Assembly (NCBI RefSeq): GCF_003122385.1
Contig: NZ_CP029255.1
Location: forward strand, 3,534,001 to 3,598,000
Length of the DNA: 64,000 bases
Source of the DNA: Flavobacterium crocinum
GTDB taxonomy: Bacteria > Bacteroidota > Bacteroidia > Flavobacteriales > Flavobacteriaceae
Direction of reading: 5' to 3'
Position 1 is the first letter of the stretch, and every line of letters begins with the position of its first letter. The notes under the pieces were generated by a model. The model made no database searches. It was not told the DNA's origin and worked only from the letters and a program-made list of their open reading frames with translations. A program made the position numbers and the translations under genes. Shown here piece by piece: positions 42,719 to 51,347 of this stretch.

Positions 42719-45211
42719 ATGAGAAATGCTTTTCTACTACTTGCAGTTTGTTTGAGTACGGTTTTGTTCTCCTGCAAAAAAGATAAAGAGACAGAGCAGT
42801 CGGGTTCTGAAGCTGTAAAGTCTGATACTGCCGATACGACCTTAATTGCAGATCGTGGTTGGCCTCGTGAAGCCGAAAATAATAGTACAAAACTGGTTTA
42901 TTATCAGCCTCAGGTTGACGACTGGAAAGATTTTAAAGAGATTACCGCTAGAGTGGCTTTTTCGCTGACTCCAAAAGACGGAAAACAGGTTTTGGGCGTG
43001 GCTTCTCTAAAAGCGGAAACGTTGGTAGACAAAGACAACCGAAGCGCTTTTATTAAAAATCTTCAGGTAACCGATATCCGTTTTCCTGCTCTGGACAAAA
43101 AGAAAGTGCCAGAAATGGAAAAGCTCTTTAAAGAAACATTGCCTAAAAGCGGAGATCCTATTTCGGTAGATCGTATTTTGGCAGATTTGAGTCATACCAA
43201 AAGTCCGTCTAAGGGAATCGCGTCTAAAAATGATCCTCCGACCATTTTTTACAGTACAAACCCAGCTATTTTGCTTATTGTGCAGGGAGAACCGGTTTTG
43301 GTGCCTGTAGAAAAAACGGATATTCAATATGTGGTCAATACCAATTGGGATTTGTTTTTGGATAAAACTACAAAAGATTATTACCTGTTGGTAGAGAATA
43401 TTTGGCTGACTTCGAAAGATGTGGCAGGCAAATGGACAAAAACAACCAAGTTACCTTCGGGGTTAAGCAACCTGCCTTCGGGACAGAATTTTGATGATGT
43501 TAAAAAAATGATTCCGCCTCCATCTTCTGGCGTAGCTCCAGAGATTTTCTACAGCAATAAACCGGCTGAATTGATTGCCGTAAATGGAAGTCCGAAATTT
43601 GAGAAAATTCCGGGAACGAAATTGTTATACATAGACAACACCGAAAATGACGTTTTTGCCGACGAAAATAAAGGGCAGTATTATGTGTTATTGTCCGGAA
43701 GATGGTTTAAGTCTAAAGATTTGACAGGGCCTTGGTCGTATGCAGGAAATAGTCTTCCGGCTGATTTTGCTAAAATTCCGAAAGATTCTCCGCGTGCCAA
43801 TGTATTGTCGTCGGTGCCTGGAACACAGGAAGCGAATGATGCTGTAATGCTGGCACAAGTTCCAACAACGGCTATTTTGAAGAAATCGGACGCTGAAGCC
43901 AAAGTAAAAGTATCGTATGATGGCGGAACACCTCAGTTTAAACCTATTGAGGGAACGAAAATGCAATATGCAAGCAATACGCAAGAAAAGATTATAAAAG
44001 TGGGCGATTTGTATTATTTGTGTTTTCAGGCGGTTTGGTTTATGTCGACAAGTCCGAACGGGCCTTGGAAAACCTGCGATTCTGTTCCGAAAGAAATTTA
44101 TACGATTCCGCCAAGTTCGCCGGTGTATAATGTTACGTATGTTACGCAAACCACAACCGATACAACTGTTGAAAGCAGTTCGACAGCGGGTTATTTGGGC
44201 GCTTTTATTATTGGTGCTACGTTTGGCGCTATATTATCGTATGGTACAGGATGGTATTATCCGCCTTATATGTATTACGGCGGACTGTATCCAATTTATC
44301 GTCCGTGGCCTTATGCATACGGAGGCGGTGCAGTTTACAATCCGTGGACGGGCGGTTATGCTGCAGGAAGACGTGTTTACGGACCTTATGGTGCAGCGGG
44401 AACTTCGGCTTGGTATAATCCTGCAACAGGAAGATACGGACGTTCTGCAAGTGTGCAAGGCTGGTATGGCGGGCGCACGGCAGCAAGCACATATAATCCG
44501 TGGACGGGAAATTATGCGAGAACCAATCAAGGGCATAATGCGTATGCACAATGGGGACATTCGGCTGCGACAAACGGAAATCAATGGGCACAGACAGGAC
44601 ATATCACAACCCGACGCGGAACGGCAATTGGTTATGAAACTTCGGGCGGAAATAAAGGTGTAATCACCCACAGAAGAGGCGGAGGAACTACAATTCATAC
44701 CAATAATAATGTTTATGCCGGTCACGACGGACATATTTATAAAAAAGATGCGAACGGAAACTGGAGCCATTACAATAACGGAAACGGCGGCTGGACACAA
44801 GCGGGAACTCTAGGTTCGTCCAAAAAATCGGGTGAGGGAATTCAGAATAGAGCTAACCAAGGACTTGGGACTAATGGATCTGGAGAACGAATTCAGCGCG
44901 ATAATAAAGGTCTTGGTGCAAATGGAGCAGGAGAACGTATGCAGCGCGACAATCAAAATTTAGGTGGTGAAACCCGAATGGGTGACGGAATGCGAGATAA
45001 TTTCCCTAAAGCAGATCAAACGCTTGGACAACCTAATAAACCGCTTGGTGAAGCTGGACGTCCAGATGTTACAAGAGACCTCGATCGCTCGGCTATTTCC
45101 AGAGATCGCGGTGAAATGCAAACCCGAAATTTCCAAAATATCCAAAGAAGCGGCGGTGGATTTAACGGTGGCGGTTTCAGAGGCGGCGGAGGCTTTAGAG
45201 GAAGAAGATAA
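42719..45211 (+). CDS. Large lipoprotein with repeated WxxxxxxGPW modules and Gly-rich tail
   Basis: An 830-residue lipoprotein from the ATG at 42719 (lipobox VLFSCKKD; an ATG eight codons upstream is less likely). Residues about 180-480 hold three repeated modules: each has a PPTIFYSTNPAILL-like strand, a D..YYLLxxxxWxxS segment, a GPW or GKW turn, and a LPxxLxxIPxxSP ending. After a membrane-like segment (GYLGAFIIGATFGAILSYG) comes a Tyr/Gly/Trp-rich tract (YNPWTGGYAAGRRVYGPYG). The C-terminus is a polar Gly/Arg/Asn-rich tail with GxGERxQRDNxxLG repeats ending in GGGFRGRR. Such proteins are sometimes annotated as carbohydrate-binding family V/XII. An envelope role is likely; function is unknown. 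Confidence 0.85.
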   Translation: MRNAFLLLAVCLSTVLFSCKKDKETEQSGSEAVKSDTADTTLIADRGWPREAENNSTKLVYYQPQVDDWKDFKEITARVAFSLTPKDGKQVLGVASLKAETLVDKDNRSAFIKNLQVTDIRFPALDKKKVPEMEKLFKETLPKSGDPISVDRILADLSHTKSPSKGIASKNDPPTIFYSTNPAILLIVQGEPVLVPVEKTDIQYVVNTNWDLFLDKTTKDYYLLVENIWLTSKDVAGKWTKTTKLPSGLSNLPSGQNFDDVKKMIPPPSSGVAPEIFYSNKPAELIAVNGSPKFEKIPGTKLLYIDNTENDVFADENKGQYYVLLSGRWFKSKDLTGPWSYAGNSLPADFAKIPKDSPRANVLSSVPGTQEANDAVMLAQVPTTAILKKSDAEAKVKVSYDGGTPQFKPIEGTKMQYASNTQEKIIKVGDLYYLCFQAVWFMSTSPNGPWKTCDSVPKEIYTIPPSSPVYNVTYVTQTTTDTTVESSSTAGYLGAFIIGATFGAILSYGTGWYYPPYMYYGGLYPIYRPWPYAYGGGAVYNPWTGGYAAGRRVYGPYGAAGTSAWYNPATGRYGRSASVQGWYGGRTAASTYNPWTGNYARTNQGHNAYAQWGHSAATNGNQWAQTGHITTRRGTAIGYETSGGNKGVITHRRGGGTTIHTNNNVYAGHDGHIYKKDANGNWSHYNNGNGGWTQAGTLGSSKKSGEGIQNRANQGLGTNGSGERIQRDNKGLGANGAGERMQRDNQNLGGETRMGDGMRDNFPKADQTLGQPNKPLGEAGRPDVTRDLDRSAISRDRGEMQTRNFQNIQRSGGGFNGGGFRGGGGFRGRR

Positions 45212-45238
45212 AAGCGAAGGTTATTTTTAATTCAAAAG

Positions 45239-45278
45239 ATCAGGATGGTGTAAAATGCTAATCCTGATTTTTTTTTGC
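45239..45278 (+). terminator. Terminator of the large lipoprotein gene
   Basis: ATCAGGAT (45239-45246) pairs with ATCCTGAT (45261-45268) across a 14-base loop, followed by nine T residues. It lies 27 bp past the stop. Confidence 0.8.
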
Positions 45279-45521
45279 TCGTTTTTTGCCACAAGGCGCT
45301 AAGGCACCAAGTTTTCTTTTTAAAGTTTTGCGAATTTTTATTTTTTTGCCAAAGATTTCACAGATTAAAAAATCCTTTTAATCCTTATAATCTGTGGCAA
45401 AAAATAAACACAAAGCTTTGCGTTCTTTGCGTTTTTATAAAGATCCTGTAAGCAAAAAAACTTGCGTGCTTTGCGGTTAAACCTCAAACATTTTACCTCT
45501 CACAAATCACAACTCACGTGC
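45279..45521. repeat. Gap with TTTTTGCC/GGCAAAAA and CGCAAAG-type repeats
   Basis: This part of the 427-bp gap before the cupin gene contains GCCACAAGGCGCTAAGGCAC, an inverted pair TTTTTTTGCCAAAGATTTC.../...AATCTGTGGCAAAAA (about 45341-45404), and TTTGCGTTCTTTGCGTTTTT blocks. These are dispersed repeats of the sort seen again at 46080-46310, 51880-52190 and 61930-62300. No gene. Confidence 0.55.
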
Positions 45522-45596
45522 TGTCCAGTTCACCTTAGAGTTTGTCCGTTTCACCTATTTTCTGATTTCGTAAGAAGGGTTATCGAAATACTTTTG
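45522..45596 (+). promoter_or_regulatory. Direct-repeat promoter of the cupin gene
   Basis: Two 13-bp direct repeats TGTCCAGTTCACC (45522-45534) and TGTCCGTTTCACC (45543-45555) lie 21 bp apart, start to start. The -7 box TACTTTTG (45589-45596) begins 34 bp after the end of the second repeat. The same arrangement precedes the hydrolase at 46446 and DoxX at 51737. Two helical turns on one DNA face fit a dimeric activator such as a LytTR or AraC protein. Confidence 0.7.
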
Positions 45597-45638
45597 ACTA
45601 AGAAATTAACAGAAAACAACTATTTAAAACTAGAAATT

Positions 45639-46049
45639 ATGGAAACGAAAAAACAAAAAACATGGGTTATAGTCGCAATTATCGTTTTAGGAATCATTGC
45701 CTTTTTGGTTCCGAATCAGATTGCGGCGCAAGGAGTAAAACGCATCGATTTGCAAAAACATGATTTAAGTACTTCGGGAAAAGAAATGGTGCAAGCAAGA
45801 ATCGATTTTGACGGACATTCGGCTTTTGGGAAACATTCTCATCCAGGCGAAGAAGTCATTTACGTCGTTGAAGGTTCGCTGGAATATCAGATCGAAGGCG
45901 AAAAACCTGTAACACTAAAAGCAGGCGAGGTACTTTTTATTCCAGCAGGTGTGGTGCACTCGGCTAAAAATAATACCAATGCTAAGGCTTCGGAACTGGC
46001 AACTTATATCGTTGAAAAAGGAAAACCTATTTTGACTATGAAGAAATAG
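45639..46049 (+). CDS. Membrane-anchored cupin protein
   Basis: A 136-residue protein from the ATG at 45639; a longer frame to 45462 runs through the promoter and is rejected. An N-terminal hydrophobic segment (TWVIVAIIVLGIIAFLVP, about 8-25) anchors or exports it. A cupin barrel follows with both motifs: GKHSHPGEEVIYVVEGSLEY near 67-86 (H-x-H with Glu) and GEVLFIPAGVVHSAKNN near 99-115. It probably binds a metal and could act as a dioxygenase or quercetinase-like enzyme. It shares a direct-repeat promoter with the next gene and DoxX. Confidence 0.88.
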   Translation: METKKQKTWVIVAIIVLGIIAFLVPNQIAAQGVKRIDLQKHDLSTSGKEMVQARIDFDGHSAFGKHSHPGEEVIYVVEGSLEYQIEGEKPVTLKAGEVLFIPAGVVHSAKNNTNAKASELATYIVEKGKPILTMKK

Positions 46050-46326
46050 TTTCAAGTTGAAATGCGGGTAGTTTTTTAACGCAAAGAGTGCAAAGGATTC
46101 GCAGAGAACACAAAGATTCTTTTGAGTTGAAACTAAGTTTCTTTTAAGTTCACAAAGCTGTATAAATAAAACTTTGCGACTTCGCGACTTTGCGCGATTA
46201 AAAAGCCCAAGATTAACACAAAGCTTTGCGAACTTAATGTCTATCGACATTCTCCTTAAACAAAACTTCTTGTTCTCTGCGAATCCTTTGCGCTCTTTGC
46301 GTTAAAAATGATCTCAAATTAAAGCC
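46050..46326. repeat. Gap with CGCAAAG/CTTTGCG dispersed repeats
   Basis: The stretch holds AACGCAAAGAGTGCAAAGGATTCGCAGAGAACA on the left and its near complement TTGTTCTCTGCGAATCCTTTG on the right (46270-46293), forming a long-range inverted repeat of over 200 bp with AAGTTCACAAAGC/GCGAACTTAA in between. No gene; the 3' part is the promoter of the hydrolase. Confidence 0.6.
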
Positions 46327-46401
46327 TGTCCATTTCACCCTCAACTTTGTCCACTTCACCTTTTTTTGCCTTTTAAAACAGGCGTTGTCAAGATACCTTT
46401 G
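46327..46401 (+). promoter_or_regulatory. Direct-repeat promoter of the hydrolase gene
   Basis: Direct repeats TGTCCATTTCACC (46327-46339) and TGTCCACTTCACC (46348-46360), 21 bp apart, and a perfect -7 box TACCTTTG (46394-46401) 34 bp after the second repeat. The spacing matches the cupin promoter to the base, and the transcript leader (ATTAACTGAT) is also similar. Confidence 0.72.
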
Positions 46402-46445
46402 ACAAAGAAATTAACTGATAATCAACTAATCAAAAAATAAAAATT

Positions 46446-47432
46446 ATGAAAACACTATTCAATATTCTAATCGCTATTCTTTTTATGAATGTAGCTTTCA
46501 CTCAAGCTCAAACTTCACAACAAAAAACAATTGAAGTAAGCAGCTCTTTAGGAACTTTAAAACAAATTAATGCTGGATTATTAAACGTGGGGTATACAGA
46601 AGCAGGTCCGTCAAACGGAACTCCGGTAATCTTGCTTCACGGCTGGCCTTACGATATTCACAGTTACAATGAAGTTGTTCCGATTTTGGTTTCAAAAGGC
46701 TATCACGTTTTTACGCCTTACCTACGCGGATTTGGAACAACAACTTTCCTTTCAAAAGATACTTTCAGAAACGGTCAGCAGGCGGCTTTGGCGAGTGATA
46801 TTATTGCTTTTATGGATGCGCTGAAAATTGATAAAGCTGTTATTGGCGGATTTGATTGGGGAGCGAGAACGGCTGTGGCAGTATCGGCGCTTTGGCCGGA
46901 ACGTGTAAAAGGTTTGGTTTCGGTAAGCGGTTATATCGTAGTGAATTTGGAAGCGAACTTAAAACCGCTTTCGCCAACGGCTGAATTAGGATGGTGGTAC
47001 CAATATTATTTCGCAACCGAAAGAGGAAAACAAGGTTACGCTCAAAACACCTACGATTTTAATAGACTAATCTGGAAAATAGCTTCTCCGTTATGGAACT
47101 TCGATAAAGCAACTTACGATCAAACAGCGCAATCTTTTGACAATCCCGATCATGTAGCAATTGTGATTCACAATTACAGATGGAGACAATCGCTTGAAGC
47201 AGGTGAAACAAAATACGATAATTTGGAAAAACGTTTGGCGTCAAGACCAGAAATTAAAGTTCCAAGCATTACAATAGGAAGTGATTTTGACGGCGCTTTC
47301 GCGGATGGAAAAGCTTATGCAAGCAAATTCACAGGGAAATACGAGCACAGAATTTTAAAAGGAATTGGGCACAACGTGCCACAGGAAGATCCAAAAGCAT
47401 TTGCTCAGGCAATAATAGATGTATCTAAATAA
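46446..47432 (+). CDS. Secreted epoxide-hydrolase-like alpha/beta hydrolase
   Basis: A 328-residue protein with signal peptide (to AFTQAQ, near 22). The oxyanion motif is HGWPYDIHSYNEV near 65-77. The nucleophile is Asp in GGFDWGARTA near 138-147, not Ser, as in epoxide hydrolases and haloalkane dehalogenases. The catalytic His lies in GIGHNVPQEDP near 312. A cap region lies between. A periplasmic detoxifying role on epoxides or halides is plausible. It shares its promoter design with the cupin and DoxX genes. Confidence 0.9.
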   Translation: MKTLFNILIAILFMNVAFTQAQTSQQKTIEVSSSLGTLKQINAGLLNVGYTEAGPSNGTPVILLHGWPYDIHSYNEVVPILVSKGYHVFTPYLRGFGTTTFLSKDTFRNGQQAALASDIIAFMDALKIDKAVIGGFDWGARTAVAVSALWPERVKGLVSVSGYIVVNLEANLKPLSPTAELGWWYQYYFATERGKQGYAQNTYDFNRLIWKIASPLWNFDKATYDQTAQSFDNPDHVAIVIHNYRWRQSLEAGETKYDNLEKRLASRPEIKVPSITIGSDFDGAFADGKAYASKFTGKYEHRILKGIGHNVPQEDPKAFAQAIIDVSK

Positions 47433-47550
47433 ATTCCAAATTCCAAATTCCAAAATTCAAAATTCAAAATTCAATATCAATTACAATATCAATATCAAAA
47501 ATCAATATCAATTAAAATAATTAAAAATCAACAATTTAAAATTTGAAAAC
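47433..47550. repeat. Low-complexity AATTCCAAATTCC / AATATCAAT tract
   Basis: Direct copies of AAATTCCAAATTCCAAAATTC and then ATATCAATTACAATATCAATATC fill the gap before ohr. The first block is one arm of the GGAATTTGG repeat family seen at 35085. Confidence 0.5.
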
Positions 47551-47961
47551 ATGAACACAAAAGTTTTATACACAGGAAAAACACATACGACAGGTGGTAG
47601 AGAAGGAGCTTCTCAAAGTTCGGATGAACAATTGAATATTAAATTAAGTTCGCCGGGATCTTCGCGTACGGGGACAAATCCGGAGCAGTTGTTTGCTGCG
47701 GGATGGTCGGCTTGTTTTATTGGAGCTTTAGGGCTTGCTGCTGCTAAATTCGGTGTGAGAATTCCAGCTGAAACTGCTGTAGATGCAGAGGTAGATTTAT
47801 GTGTCGAAGAGGGAGAATATTTTCTTCAGGCAAGACTAAATATCAGTCTTCCGGGCTTGGATTTGGAAACTGCTGAGAAACTGGCTTCTCAGGCGCATCA
47901 GACTTGTCCTTATTCTAAAATGACAAGAGGGAATATAAACGTTGAGATTAACATTCTTTAA
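47551..47961 (+). CDS. ohr: Organic hydroperoxide resistance protein Ohr
   Basis: A 136-residue thiol peroxidase. The two reactive cysteines lie in AAGWSACFIGALGLAA (Cys55) and HQTCPYSKMTRGN (Cys119), and VLYTGKTHTTGGREG at the N-terminus is the Ohr signature. It reduces organic peroxides with a dihydrolipoyl donor. It has no adjacent OhrR (MarR) gene here. It is distinct from the OsmC-branch protein at 36152. Confidence 0.93.
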   Translation: MNTKVLYTGKTHTTGGREGASQSSDEQLNIKLSSPGSSRTGTNPEQLFAAGWSACFIGALGLAAAKFGVRIPAETAVDAEVDLCVEEGEYFLQARLNISLPGLDLETAEKLASQAHQTCPYSKMTRGNINVEINIL

Positions 47962-47975
47962 TTTCTAAATTGCTT

Positions 47976-48063
47976 AACCTGCAAGGTTTTCCAAACCTTG
48001 TAGGTTTATTATAGGTTAAAATATTTAAAAAAAATACCTACAAGGTTTGGAAAACTTTGCAGG
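47976..48063. repeat. Dispersed palindrome, CCTGCAAGGTTTTCC family
   Basis: Arms ACCTGCAAGGTTTTCCAAAC (47977 on) and its near-perfect complement ending GGAAAACTTTGCAGG (48063) bracket about 30 bp. Each arm is also internally palindromic (CAAGGTTTTCCAAACCTTG). It sits between ohr and the DUF1223 gene and may terminate ohr. Confidence 0.75.
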
Positions 48064-48079
48064 AGAGAAAATAGAAATT

Positions 48080-48817
48080 ATGAAAAAGATAAAATTATTA
48101 ACTGGTTTTTTAATGCTGTTTCTTTTGGTTGGAAATGGTGTTTTCAGTCAGAACGCAGATAAAAAAGGTTTTGCGCTTTTGGAGTTGTATACTTCAGAAG
48201 GCTGTTCGAGTTGTCCACCAGCAGATGAATTGCTGGGAAAAATTCAGAGCGAATACCATGATAAAAACGTTTTTGTATTGGCCTATCACGTTGATTATTG
48301 GGATAAACAGGGTTGGAAAGATATTTTTAGCAATGCCGATTTTACCAAAAGACAATACGATTATGCTCAGTTTATGGGAAAAGAACCAATTTATACGCCT
48401 CAGGTGATCATTAACGGAAAAACAGATTATATCGGTTCGCAGGAAACGAGTTTACGAAACGGAATTAAATCGGCACTTTCGAAACCTGCTTTGGTTGATT
48501 TGAGTTTAGAAACTGCTCAAAACTCCAATATACTTTCAGTACAGTACAATGTGGAAAGCGCTTCAAAAAATAGCCGTTTATTGCTTGCAATTGTGCAGAA
48601 AGAAGCAAAAAGCAATGTTAGAAGAGGGGAGAATGCGAATCGGGTTTTATCGCATTATCAAATTGTACGTCAATTGCAGACTGTTAGTTTGAATAAAGCT
48701 AAGAAAGGAACGGTTACAATTTCTCTTCCTAAAAATTATAATGCACAAGGATTTGAGGTTATTGGCTTCGTTCAAGATGCGGATTCCGGTGTTGTTTTGG
48801 GAGTTAAAAGGGCTTGA
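48080..48817 (+). CDS. DUF1223 thioredoxin-like secreted protein
   Basis: A 245-residue protein from the ATG at 48080; a frame opening at 48047 runs through the palindrome arm. Signal peptide to about FSQ (near 25). The DUF1223 hallmark ELYTSEGCSSCPPADELL carries a CxxC motif, followed by LAYHVDYWDKQGWKD and IYTPQVIINGKTDYIG. The fold is thioredoxin-like, and a periplasmic disulfide or redox role is expected but unproven. It lies 16 bp after the palindrome at 47976. Confidence 0.9.
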   Translation: MKKIKLLTGFLMLFLLVGNGVFSQNADKKGFALLELYTSEGCSSCPPADELLGKIQSEYHDKNVFVLAYHVDYWDKQGWKDIFSNADFTKRQYDYAQFMGKEPIYTPQVIINGKTDYIGSQETSLRNGIKSALSKPALVDLSLETAQNSNILSVQYNVESASKNSRLLLAIVQKEAKSNVRRGENANRVLSHYQIVRQLQTVSLNKAKKGTVTISLPKNYNAQGFEVIGFVQDADSGVVLGVKRA

Positions 48818-48825
48818 TTTTTTTG

Positions 48826-49099
48826 TTTCACGCAGATTTGAAAAGGATTTTAGCAGATTTTGCAGATTTTTTTTAATCTCGCAATCCCGATAGCTATCGG
48901 GAGCAGAGGCGCCAAGTTTTTATTCTCATTTTTTGTCATTTCGAGGAACGAGAAATCACACTAGAAATTCCACACAGTACGTCGCCAATCTTTGTCGAAT
49001 CCCGAGTGTGATTTCTCGTTCGAAAATGACAAACTGTACGGGAACTGGAACAATAAAATCTGCGCGCATCTGCTAAAATCCTATAAAATCTGCGTGAAA
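48826..49099. repeat. Nested palindromes (three dispersed repeat families in one gap)
   Basis: The outer arms TTTCACGCAGATTT (48827 on) plus GGATTTTAGCAGAT face ATCTGCTAAAATCC and AAATCTGCGTGAAA (ending 49099). Inside lies a second inverted repeat, TGTCATTTCGAGGAACGAG (48934 on) against CTCGTTCGAAAATGACA (ending 49031). Also inside is a perfect 16-bp palindrome CCCGATAGCTATCGGG (48886-48901). The whole 323-bp gap upstream of the LytS-like gene is repeat; I see no gene. Confidence 0.75.
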
Positions 49100-49140
49100 T
49101 CTTTTTCAAATAAACCTATCTTTGACTATAAACTACAACT

Positions 49141-50160
49141 ATGGAAAAACCAAAACGTTTTCAGGTTTCGCTCAAAGTAATTTGGGGGAGTTCGATTGCT
49201 CTGGCGATTCTGGCTTCGATTCCTAAATTATTCGATGCCGGATCAACACCTGGAGATATTGTGATAAATTCTTCAATTACACTGTTGTTTTCCCTATTTA
49301 TATGGTATTACAACATTTACAGTTTACCGAAATTTTCTTCGAACAAAACAACCAAAAGTCTCTTTAACTGGAAACTTTTACTGAGTGTCGTATTAGGAAT
49401 TTTATTAATGGTAATTCTGGTTATCGCGCATCAGGAATTGTTTCAGGTTTCTAAAATGGATGCGCCGATTATGTTCGAACTTCGCGGAGTTTTGATTAAT
49501 TTGATTGTGTATATGTTTTTGCATCTGCTTTTTCAAAACTATCAAACACAACAAATGGGAGTTGAATTGGAACGCACAAAAGCCGTTAATCTTGGCGCTC
49601 AGTACGAATTGCTGAAACAGCAGATCAATCCACATTTTCTTTTTAATAGTTTGAATACTTTAAAATCGATGGTGGATATGAACGACGAAAATAGTTCCGA
49701 TTTTATTCTGAAATTATCCGATTTTTACCGATTTACCTTAGAAAGCCGAAAATTGGATTTGATTCCGCTTCGAGAAGAAATTCAGATTCTCGATTCGTAT
49801 GTTTATCTTTTAAAAGCCCGTTTTGAAGACGGTTTTGTTTTGGAAAATGAAATCGAAGAAAAACAATACGAATCGGTTATTCCGCCTTTTGCTTTGCAGT
49901 TGTTGATAGAAAACTGCATCAAACACAATGTCGTTTCTCTAGACAAACCTTTAAAAATTAAGCTTTACAGTGAAAAAGATTTTCTGGTAATCGAAAATCC
50001 GATTCAGTTGAAGAGAGGTGCTATAGTTTCTACAGGCGTTGGACTGGATAATATCAACCAGCGTTTTATGCATTTGGTGCACAAAGAAATCGAAATTGAC
50101 AAAAACGAAACCACTTTTAAAGTAAAAATACCACTTATTTATGACCATCGTAATAATTGA
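49141..50160 (+). CDS. LytS-type sensor histidine kinase
   Basis: A 339-residue membrane kinase. Four hydrophobic segments (about 10-130) form the sensor. The HisKA_7TM/His_kinase domain has its phospho-acceptor in QINPHFLFNSLNTLKSM near 164, and the N box is PPFALQLLIENCIKHN near 250. The terminal G box VSTGVGLDNINQR is present. It overlaps the LytTR response regulator by 20 bp and certainly pairs with it. Signal unknown; such kinases often sense cell-envelope changes. Confidence 0.93.
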   Translation: MEKPKRFQVSLKVIWGSSIALAILASIPKLFDAGSTPGDIVINSSITLLFSLFIWYYNIYSLPKFSSNKTTKSLFNWKLLLSVVLGILLMVILVIAHQELFQVSKMDAPIMFELRGVLINLIVYMFLHLLFQNYQTQQMGVELERTKAVNLGAQYELLKQQINPHFLFNSLNTLKSMVDMNDENSSDFILKLSDFYRFTLESRKLDLIPLREEIQILDSYVYLLKARFEDGFVLENEIEEKQYESVIPPFALQLLIENCIKHNVVSLDKPLKIKLYSEKDFLVIENPIQLKRGAIVSTGVGLDNINQRFMHLVHKEIEIDKNETTFKVKIPLIYDHRNN

Positions 50161-50908
50161 AGATGAAGTAAAAACGGCCAAAGCCCTTGGCCAGCTTATT
50201 CTGAGCATCAGACCTGATGTTCAGATTTTGTCGTATATACAAAGTATTGACGGTGCTGTGAGTTATCTTTTAGAAAACGATCAGCCCGATTTGATTTTTA
50301 TGGATATACAGCTTGCAGACGGCCAATGTTTTGAGATTTTTAAGAATGTTGAGGTTTTGTCACCTGTTATTTTCTGCACCGCTTTTGATGATTATGCGAT
50401 TGAAGCCTTTAAGTCAAACGGAATTGATTATGTTTTAAAACCTTTTTCGAGAGAAAGTATTTCGCAAGCTTTGAAGAAAGCAGGAGAACTGAAAAACTTC
50501 TTCCAAAGAAATAAAAAAGCAATGCCTGACTTTGATTATTTGCTGACGCGAAATGGCGAAAATAAAGGGAAAAGCAGTTTTTTGGTTTTCAAAAACAATA
50601 AATATCAAACGGTTTTAACGGAGAATATTGCGTTTTTTTATATCAAAAATGAAACGCCAACAATTATGACCTTAGATAAAAATGAATATCCGTTAACGCA
50701 GTCTTTAGATGATATTCATAAGCTTTTATCACCAATTCAGTTTTTTAGGGTTAACAGACAGTATTTGGTTAATTTTTCGGCTATAAGAGAAGCAGAACAT
50801 TATTTCTCGAGAAAGATATTGGTAAAATTAAGTGTTTCCACGGAAGAAAAAATATTGGTCGGAAAAGAAAAAGCAACAGCATTTTTGAGCTGGCTGGAAA
50901 ATAGGTAG
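50141..50908 (+). CDS. LytTR-family response regulator
   Basis: A 255-residue regulator with a receiver domain (acidic IIEDE near 5-9, phospho-Asp55 in LIFMDIQLADG, Lys in YVLKPFSRES near 106) and a LytTR DNA-binding domain (about 150-250; FRVNRQYLVNFSAIREAE is the hallmark). LytTR proteins bind pairs of direct repeats about 21 bp apart on one DNA face. The three promoters at 45522, 46327 and 51809 have that spacing and flank this gene, so they are the best candidate targets. Regulation of these is inference. Confidence 0.93.
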   Translation: MTIVIIEDEVKTAKALGQLILSIRPDVQILSYIQSIDGAVSYLLENDQPDLIFMDIQLADGQCFEIFKNVEVLSPVIFCTAFDDYAIEAFKSNGIDYVLKPFSRESISQALKKAGELKNFFQRNKKAMPDFDYLLTRNGENKGKSSFLVFKNNKYQTVLTENIAFFYIKNETPTIMTLDKNEYPLTQSLDDIHKLLSPIQFFRVNRQYLVNFSAIREAEHYFSRKILVKLSVSTEEKILVGKEKATAFLSWLENR

Positions 50909-50965
<57 letters not shown>

Positions 50966-51128
50966 TATAGCCAATTAATTCATCGTTATTCAGATAAATT
51001 AATTGGCTTGATTTTATAATCCTGGAAACATAAAACAGCTAATAAAAAACAAAGCTGATAAAATAAAACAGAGAATGAGAATGACTTTTTTCATTGGAGA
51101 TATTTAAAGTGAAATAAATTTGTAAAAG

Positions 51129-51156
51129 AGCTGTCTCAAAAAGGACAGCTTTTTTT
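51129..51156 (+). terminator. Terminator downstream of the LytTR gene
   Basis: AGCTGTC (51129-51135) and GACAGCT (51144-51150) pair across TCAAAAAG, followed by seven T residues. It lies about 220 bp past the LytTR stop and would end that transcript. Confidence 0.75.
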
Positions 51157-51347
51157 GTAAGCTTCAGAGAAGCGAAATATTTATAGAGAAAACAAATACG
51201 ACGTTTGTAATGTAAAGCTTCGGAGAAGCGAAATATTTATAGCAATGAATAAACATTTACAATATAAAGCTCCGGAGGAGTGACATATTTATATTATATT
51301 CCCCGCTGGAGCTTTTGTATTTGTTTTTATTGGAGTTCTATAAATAT
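51157..51347. repeat. Dispersed AGCTTCGGAGAAGCGAAATATTTATA repeats
   Basis: Three partial copies of AAGCTTCGGAGAAGCGAAATATTTATA begin near 51159, 51212 and 51271 (the last as AAGCTCCGGAGGAGTGACATA). A complementary block CCCGCTGGAGCTTTTGTATTTG follows (51302 on), giving a palindromic end at the DoxX 3' side. No gene. Confidence 0.6.

Noticed and set aside
44130..44800. Several long open frames on both strands inside the large lipoprotein gene
   Set aside because: They are Ser/Cys/Arg- or Met/Arg-rich translations of the Gly/Tyr-rich repeats of the real gene in other frames; no start signals or family motifs.
45462..45638. 59-codon upstream extension of the cupin gene
   Set aside because: It would encode the promoter with its direct repeats and -7 box; the ATG at 45639 opens a good membrane anchor and is 43 bp after that box.
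48992..49180. 62-residue frame before the LytS gene
   Set aside because: It lies in the nested palindromes and runs into the kinase gene in another frame; the sequence is repeat-derived.
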